Assembly (NCBI GenBank): GCA_963662175.1
Contig: OY759216.1
Span: forward strand, 48,935,087-48,999,086
Direction of reading: 5' to 3'
Source of the DNA: Aradus depressus
Lineage: Eukaryota > Arthropoda > Insecta > Hemiptera > Aradidae
DNA length: 64,000 bases
Shown here: positions 58,123 through 64,000 of the stretch, one piece after another
Layout: every line of letters begins with the position of its first letter
How positions within the stretch are numbered: the first letter of the stretch is position 1
Notes under the pieces: generated by a model
Seen by the model: only the letters and a program-made list of their open reading frames with translations
Database searches by the model: none
Told to the model about the DNA's origin: nothing
Position numbers and translations under genes: made by a program

Positions 58123-59658
58123 TTACCAAATATACTTCACGACATACAGAGCGTACATTTTTCGAATATTTAAATGTGAACTGAGATATCGTGCATTGGG
58201 GTTATCTTGTCTAGTATAGTGGCTTTTATAGCACGGGAATGATTTTATGTGACTAATAACCCCGGAAATGTCTAGCTTGTTCCCTGGGCTTTTGTGTCCT
58301 CTGCCATCGATTGCAGCAGTTACATCAGATTTACTGCAGCAGTTGTAAAGTCTAGCATCACTAGTAGTTAAAAAATATTTGTAGGTTATCGACTTGGGTT
58401 CCCTTGATGAATCTCGGCTTCGCCTCTGCTTGACTTGGGAATTTTGTACAAGACCACGAATATAGATATTCTGCTTAACGTTTTCTGCCAAACTATTAAA
58501 TGAACAAAATAGTTTTTTTCTTTCTTCCCGATTGACATTTTGATAACTGTTTGAGTCAGGGTCGGACACTTAGTATTGTGAAGTAAAGGCCCGATGACCT
58601 GAAGAACTCAGAATGTTGGGGGAGTAAATGTGTAAGAAATAAATGTGAAAATAATGAAATAAGAATTATAATTGAAACATAAAATGAATGAAGTGAAATG
58701 AATGTCATTTGATCACTTTAAATAAAAAATGTTTTTGGCCTATCTGATTGTGGCGCTCCTCGTTGCTGGTCCGTGTTGATAATGAGATCAGAGCGGGGTC
58801 CTCACGGGGATGTCTTCACGTTCCCGGGGGATGTCCGTGATATCTTCATAGGTGAGATGCGTCTCGGTCAGGCTGTGATGGACGACTGCTGACTGGACCG
58901 TGAGATGCGTCCCGGTCAGGCTGTGATGGACGACTGCTGACCGGACCGTGAGTGGTGGGGGGAGCGAGCGAGCTAGACGTGGCGTAGGGACCATAGTGGA
59001 GGGGGCGCTGGCTAAGCTCAATAGTCAACGTGATTGAACAATAACAGTTTTTTGAACACTTACAGTCAGAATCCTTGAAGAGGTTTGCTTCGATAGTTTT
59101 CCCACTTCTGTTAGTATAGGTCTCACCTCTGTATCTTTTCATTGTATTTTTATTCCTGTTCCATTCACCAGGGTTTCTTGATCGTTTCCTACCTCCTTTT
59201 TTAAATGAATTTTCGGTTGTATCAATTTCATTTTCCGTATTACCATTTGTTTCTATTGAATCTCCAGCATCAATGGGTCGTTCATTTCCATCTAGAAGAA
59301 TAAAGAAAGACATCGGTTAATAAAGAAAAAATTATTAGCGTGTTTATCCTACTATAATAATAATCATATAAGATAAATACAATATATGTAGATAGGTACC
59401 TACTTAATAACTTGAATATCCTTAAACTCGACAAAACACTGCATTGTATAGTTATGCACTCACCTGAAGAACATCGTCTGAAGGTACATGTTCAGGATTA
59501 TTATAATTATTATCTTCACAAACGATGTCAATTTCTTCATGAGTTGAAGCCATTTTCTCTAAAAAACTTGAAATAAAACTAAGAAACACAAACAACTTAG
59601 TTTCTAGCAATGTAATAATATTGTAACTTTTTATACTATAACCTTTTCTCAGGCACAC
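58123..59658 (-). pseudogene. Cysteine-rich transposase-like gene, N-terminal half
   Basis: Pieces in order: a possible first exon near 59580-59470 (ATG in MASTHEEIDIVCEDN); 59300-59040 with GRKRSRNPGEWNRNKNTMKR and CKCSKNCYCS; and 58569-58123 with EERKKLFCSFNSL, NIYIRGLV and HYTRQDNPNARYLSSHLNI. The gap 58570-59030 is GC-rich and includes a 48-bp tandem duplication, so it is an intron with an insertion or a foreign block. The rest of the gene is missing. It belongs to the same broad family as 48240-50086 and 62954-64000. Confidence 0.5.
58852..58947. repeat. 48-bp tandem duplication
   Basis: Two copies, 58852-58899 and 58900-58947, differ at two bases; both contain ggctgtgatggacgactgct. The 48-bp period keeps one frame open across the block. 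Confidence 0.9.
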
Positions 59659-59820
59659 TCTGACTTGCTTGATATGGCTAATGAAAAAATCAAATAATTT
59701 TCAGACGCTCATAAAAGTGCTGCTCTCTTGTGAAAAAAAGTGAAAACACTGACTTACTTGATTGTGCCTCTGAAAGAATGAACAATTTTCTACAGTTTAC
59801 AATAAGTCAAATTTCAACTT

Positions 59821-61081
59821 TTACTGACTTACACTGTTTGTCTTCTGAACCATCCATATACTGATAAACGCTTTTTTACGTACCTTGAATTCGGATCCGT
59901 CAATTTGTACAGTGTATTCGTATGAAAAACTCTTTGGTTTACCAGCATCTTGTTTTTTACGTTTTTCATTGACGTTGTCACCATATATATATATATAATA
60001 TTTTATAATCCTATATCCCGCCTCTAATTCCACGACACACTCACAAACCCATAGTTAGGGGGATATTTTATGTAGAAAATAATAAATAACGATGTATTAA
60101 TATAATGTTGTATAATATAGTGTAGATAGAGAATGTTAAAATTGTTTAGAACTTCAGGGACCCAAATAAGAAGCTTATAGAACAAATAGACTAAATGGAA
60201 CATTCTAGAAGCAATGGCTTCTATAACGTATACTTTAATATATTTTCTATATAAGAATTGTGAAATTATGTATGGAGTAATCATGATAAATATATATAGT
60301 AAGATATGGTAAAAATAATATGTAAAGATAAATACCTGTAGATATAGAAAAGTCAGGTTATGTATAGACCTTTTGGAACATAGGTCCAGAACATTCGATG
60401 GCGCTATATATAGTTCCGATATAGTCACTCATAGATATAGTCAGTCACATATAGTCAGAGATAGAGCCATATATAGTCAGTCAGATATAGTTGATATAGT
60501 TATTCAGTCTCACTCACTATTACCTTGTTATTGTAAATTCTTGTAAAAGCACAGTCTGTTCATTTTATTTATATCCAGTTTCTTATTTGTTCCTCTGTGT
60601 GAGCTGTTGCCCTGTGGTCAATTGTAAGTAGCAAATATATATAAATTTATGTAACTTGTCTGACTTTCTTTAATTTTTTATTACGATCTGTCCGACCTTA
60701 TACATGTAAAAACGCCAGAAATCGCATTTATATTATTTTTTTTATTAATTTCGTAATAAACGGTAGCAGATTCGTAATATTTTATTAAACGTTACTATAT
60801 TTTATTAAACCCTGAAGAAATACGTCCTGACTATTTTTGTCGTCATAATCGTTAATTATTGCAATCAGTCGAGCTAGTTGAACTTCGGTGAGTCTGTCAA
60901 AACACTTCATTTTGCAACTACAGGACTCACCAGTACTTCTTTCAGCTATCACTTTTCCTTTAGAAGTTTCAAAATGCAAACCTTTAACTTTAGTCATTTT
61001 TCTTCTGTAAGGTTCATAGTTTTTCAAGTCTCTTTTTCTTTTTTTGTTAGTTTCTTCAACTTCAGATGAACTATCTGACAT
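59821..61081 (-). pseudogene. Cysteine-rich transposase-like gene, N-terminal pieces split by an insertion
   Basis: The first piece, 61081-60785, starts at an ATG with an acidic and basic leader, then KNYEPYRRKMTKVKGLHFET, CSCKMKCFDRL and a QDVFLQGLI segment. The second, about 59990-59830, reads KPKSFSYEYTVQIDGSEFKV, then KKAFISI. These correspond to consecutive parts of the family N terminus. Between them, about 60030-60780, lies AT-rich sequence that could be an intron with a solo LTR. Confidence 0.5.
60030..60780. other. AT-rich block between the 59.8- and 60.8-kb coding pieces
   Basis: Contains a cluster of atatagtcagtc-type short repeats (60400-60500). The 60520-60670 stretch resembles LTR R/U5 sequence in composition. 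Clear TG...CA ends and target repeats were not found, so a solo LTR is only a possibility. Confidence 0.25.
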
Positions 61082-61544
61082 TGTAAAAATAAAAATAACT
61101 TATTAAATTCTAAAAAACAACTAAAACGTGATAAAAAGCACGAATAAAAACCACCGACAGGCGACTAGAACAGTTTACATTTAGTGTTTAAGTGTATCTA
61201 ATCTAGTCACCTTGGATATGCGATAAGGAAGGTTTCTTCTTAACAGGTTCGGCAGTGTTGTCAAGTTCGAGAAGGAGATAAATGTAACAGTTGTACCCTT
61301 ATCAAACTAAACAGAAAAATAAAGACGCAGTTTCTCCTACTTGTTAAAATAGCAGAAGGCGCCTTCTCGAATAAAACGATGTATTAAGACCCAGTTTTGC
61401 CAACAATAAAAAAAATCTAAAAAATTACAGTTGGACCCTTTTCGAACTCACTGATTCAATTGGTCTGGTAAGAAATGGGCATTTTTTGGGGTAAAAATAC
61501 GAGAACCATGAAGGTCAAGTATATCGTGGGAATCTAAGCTCAAA
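61082..61544. other. Unassigned stretch
   Basis: AT-rich, no coding signal seen. It lies between the transposase-like N terminus and the unrecognised ORF. Confidence 0.35.
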
Positions 61545-62711
61545 TCACTCACTGTCGCATTCATCGCACCACCTGACGACAGAGGATGAGCTGCCTTGAA
61601 CAGTAGACTCCTCCTGTTCAAGCTCCTTTTCAGGAACTGACACGTCTCTCAGGGATTTCGTAAAATCTCTGAGCATAGGAGATGCTCCAGATGGCTGATC
61701 CATTACTGGAACATACGATGGTGAGGCAGGCGAGTATGGCTGGGGTGGTATACTGAGCAAATGCTCATCCGATTTCCGACGCCGATACTCAGCAAGACGC
61801 TCCCTCGCTCTTTTCCGAGTGCAGTAGGATCGTCTTCGTACAGAATCCTTGATCTTTTGCACTGGCGACTCACTACGCTCTGGTCGTCGAGATTGTTGTC
61901 TGGGCCTTGGGTAGGTTGGCTTGATGTTCTGAGCCATGACAACTGTTGACGAATTCCCATTGGAATGGGCTGCCTGGATGGTCGTCACTTCCAATCCAGA
62001 AGCTGCAGCTACCACGGTTTGTACGTGGCGTTCGGCTGCAGAGGCAATGATGGCGGCTCCATATTCCGCACGCGTAGCGCGAACCTGCGCCTTTTCCTTC
62101 TCAAAATGAGCGGTAGACGCATTACGTTCAGCGACTACAGCTCGCTGTTCCAGCTGTGAACAAGCAACGGTCGCTGATTCTTGTATACTGGCAAGACTGT
62201 TCACCAGTTCTTGTTTCTCCAGTTCCAAGCATTCAACTCTTGAAATCTGAAGCGAAAGCTCCCGATTTTCAAGCTCCAATTGCTGAACTTTGTTCACCAA
62301 AGCCTGAACAACCGGTGAAGCCTCATCCACATCGCAGACCATAGCTCCAACTCCACCATCAGCGTCTATCAGAAATTCATCTCCAGGATAAACTCCTTCC
62401 GCGCGCAGTCGATCACCGATGTACTCTCCCTCTGGATACCAGAAGGAACAGAACTCGGTCACACAAGGATGCGCAACCTCCCACTCCTGACGTCTGGTCA
62501 TATCATAGTCATTAAAATAAGATTTAAAATAATTTATGAAAGGCCATAACAGGTATGGGGATGCGCCCTCGTCGACCAAGTACTCAACAGTTTTGAATCT
62601 GTTGGATACGACGATGACGCCCGCGTCGGTATGATATACCGCTGATGTAAGGTACTGCAATCCATGCGTGGGAAATTGCTTTCCCACTAAATCAATCATT
62701 ATGATTGACAT
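61545..62711 (-). CDS. Unrecognised intronless ORF, 388 residues
   Basis: Open from ATG 62711 (context accATGt; an upstream non-ATG extension to 62759 is unlikely) to the stop at 61545. It is clearly GC-richer than the neighbouring DNA. About the first 140 residues look globular, with many aromatic residues. A Leu/Glu-rich heptad-like coiled coil follows (about 150-240), with Ala-rich sequence after it. Then come an Arg-rich basic block (about 275-335), a Pro/Ser-rich stretch and an acidic end with a Cys-x2-Cys pair. The layout suits a nucleic-acid-binding or structural protein. I match it to no family. Candidates are a transposon accessory protein, a large DNA transposon gene or an integrated viral gene. 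A 5' GC-rich leader (62760-62935) has a short upstream frame. Confidence 0.5.
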   Translation of the reverse strand: MSIIMIDLVGKQFPTHGLQYLTSAVYHTDAGVIVVSNRFKTVEYLVDEGASPYLLWPFINYFKSYFNDYDMTRRQEWEVAHPCVTEFCSFWYPEGEYIGDRLRAEGVYPGDEFLIDADGGVGAMVCDVDEASPVVQALVNKVQQLELENRELSLQISRVECLELEKQELVNSLASIQESATVACSQLEQRAVVAERNASTAHFEKEKAQVRATRAEYGAAIIASAAERHVQTVVAAASGLEVTTIQAAHSNGNSSTVVMAQNIKPTYPRPRQQSRRPERSESPVQKIKDSVRRRSYCTRKRARERLAEYRRRKSDEHLLSIPPQPYSPASPSYVPVMDQPSGASPMLRDFTKSLRDVSVPEKELEQEESTVQGSSSSVVRWCDECDSE

Positions 62712-62953
62712 GGTTATGCTGGCAAATCCAAGCAAAATGTCTAATGAGATTATACACAAATTTGCACAACAAATTCACGTCACATCCAAACACACTGGTG
62801 GAAGCAGTGTCGGTCCGGTCCTTGCCGGGCAGACCTCCTCGGCGACTGATTCGTCGTTGGCCGCGTGACCTCCTGCCTGAGGAGGACCCCTGAGGAGGCG
62901 GTGGTGTTACTGTTTTTCTTAGTTGTGTTCATATTTCCTAGTTGTGAAGTAAT

Positions 62954-64000
62954 TCATAGTTGGAAATTAAGTAATAAAGGTGAAAAAAAAAAAAAATACG
63001 AGAGGTGATCAGTCCAGTTTTGAAAAACCACTTCCACTCCACAATCAATTATTGTAAATGGAGTGGGTGTCACTCGAGCACACCTCAAGACCTCTCTCCA
63101 GTCTTTCGGAACCTCTGTGTATGAGTTTTGTTTAACAATGCTCATATTACGATCGCACTCTAAGTAAGAGTGGCCCCTTATAGGAAATACGACCTTAATG
63201 GTTTCAAAAAGTTTTTCCTTTGTAACCAGATGGTGTAAAAACCTGATGAACGTATAATTCTTATTTTGCCCCACACACGAGTCACAAAATATACACAGTT
63301 CATGCACTTCAAGGAGCAAAATGCTGAAACATAGAGCATACGTCATCTGCGCCCTTTTTCGTCACAGACTCATCATAAGTATAAAAAATTGCCTGCTGAG
63401 TAGACAGTACGTGAATATTAAAACTAATAAAATTTAGTTGACATCGGTAGTATACATCATTTGTACTGATGTTGGGACAAGGCAAGTTTTTTAGAAAGTC
63501 CATCGTGATAGCTTCCATCGTGGAAGATTTCATGGAACGTTTGCGGTATGCTTTTTTTAAGTTATAAAAACGCTATGCTCTCTTTTGGTGTATGTCCCTC
63601 TCCGTCTGTTTTGCATGCAGATTTTTGGTTGTTTCTTGGAGGTCGGTAGCAGATTTCAATTTTTCTTCAAGCGCTAAAATCTCTGCTTTAAAGGCATCAC
63701 ATGAACTACACGTGTCCTTACGTCGGTACCCGAACGAAATATTAAAATTGTTCTCAAAAATCGATCGAAACGATTCATATGACAGCTTATGTCCTGGATT
63801 GTAAGATAAGTACATGATGTGAAGCTTGGTAATATTTAACTCAGCAGCAGGTAGTTTGTTTGTGTCTTTTAATGAATAATGTGATTTTCTTCCTTTGAGA
63901 GATTTCAAGAAACTGACTACTTTTTCCATTGTCTCATTGGAAAGTTTATGGGTTCTAGTGGAATGTTTTCCACGACGGTCAATATTAGACTTACCAGTAG
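62954..64000 (-). pseudogene. Cysteine-rich transposase-like gene, best-preserved copy (runs off the right edge)
   Basis: Minus reading from 64000: DRRGKHSTRTHKLSNETM, HYSLKDTNKLPAAELNITK, FNISFGYRRKDTCSSCDAFK (about 63740-63690), LHAKQTERDIHQKRA, then a stop near 63572. It resumes open at 63571-63340. After one frame change come IFCDSCVGQNKN (about 63285), VVFPIRGHSYLECDRNM (about 63170), then DWREVLRCARV and a C-terminal part to about 62990. Only one premature stop and one frame change are visible. The DSC.GQNKN Asp and the GHS.LE.DR segment look catalytic. The superfamily is not certain. Confidence 0.65.

Noticed and set aside
62712..62759. Longer N terminus of the 61.5-kb ORF
   Set aside because: It would begin at a TTG codon; ATG 62711 has a better context.

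Overview
The window is nuclear DNA of an arthropod, most likely an insect. The support is AT-rich introns with GT-AG junctions, polyadenylation signals, tRNA-derived SINEs, and a mixture of Penelope-like, Jockey, I-like, Gypsy, piggyBac, hAT and pogo/Tigger elements. I cannot fix the order; the mixture would suit a hemipteran, but that is a guess. All splice models below are my own reading and have not been tested against transcripts.

Left part (1-28.3 kb) is gene-bearing. (1) A plus-strand gene for a very large C2H2 zinc-finger protein enters from the left edge with six short exons and ends in one 3.9-kb exon (stop at 9883); about 33 fingers are visible. (2) Tail to tail with it on the minus strand lies an 18-exon gene (25064 to 10950) for mitochondrial-type valyl-tRNA synthetase. 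All exon phases agree and the total is exactly 957 codons including the stop. Its introns hold SINEs, small duplications, a CXC-domain transposon remnant and two palindromic insertions. (3) Head to head with it, across about 440 bp, lies an intact two-exon gene (25507-28141) for a MULE-transposase-derived protein with N-terminal C2H2 fingers and a C-terminal SWIM finger. Its transposase core seems to have lost catalytic positions, so it is probably a domesticated transposase.

Right part (30-64 kb) is a nested transposon graveyard, nearly all on the minus strand. In order it holds: a Penelope-like element with GIY-YIG endonuclease; Harbinger-like scraps; piggyBac; hAT; a deleted piggyBac; a cysteine-rich transposase-like fragment carrying a 37-bp minisatellite; a jerky/Tigger scrap; a Gypsy element inside a pogo-like gene; piggyBac and non-LTR ORF1 scraps; an I-like non-LTR element; several copies of the cysteine-rich transposase-like family (47-50, 58-61 and 63-64 kb); a pogo-like transposase carrying another 37-bp minisatellite; and a 5'-truncated Jockey element between 87-bp direct repeats. 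An intronless, unrecognised 388-residue ORF lies at 61545-62711.

The most unusual observations are: two minisatellites of identical 37-bp period arising inside transposase codons; Penelope tails arranged as perfect palindromes flanked by 13-14 bp direct repeats; hammerhead-like cores in those tails; the 87-bp duplication around the Jockey copy; the domesticated MULE gene paired with the valyl-tRNA synthetase gene; and arrays of a GGCAGTAA-type motif near copies of unclassified transposase-like genes.
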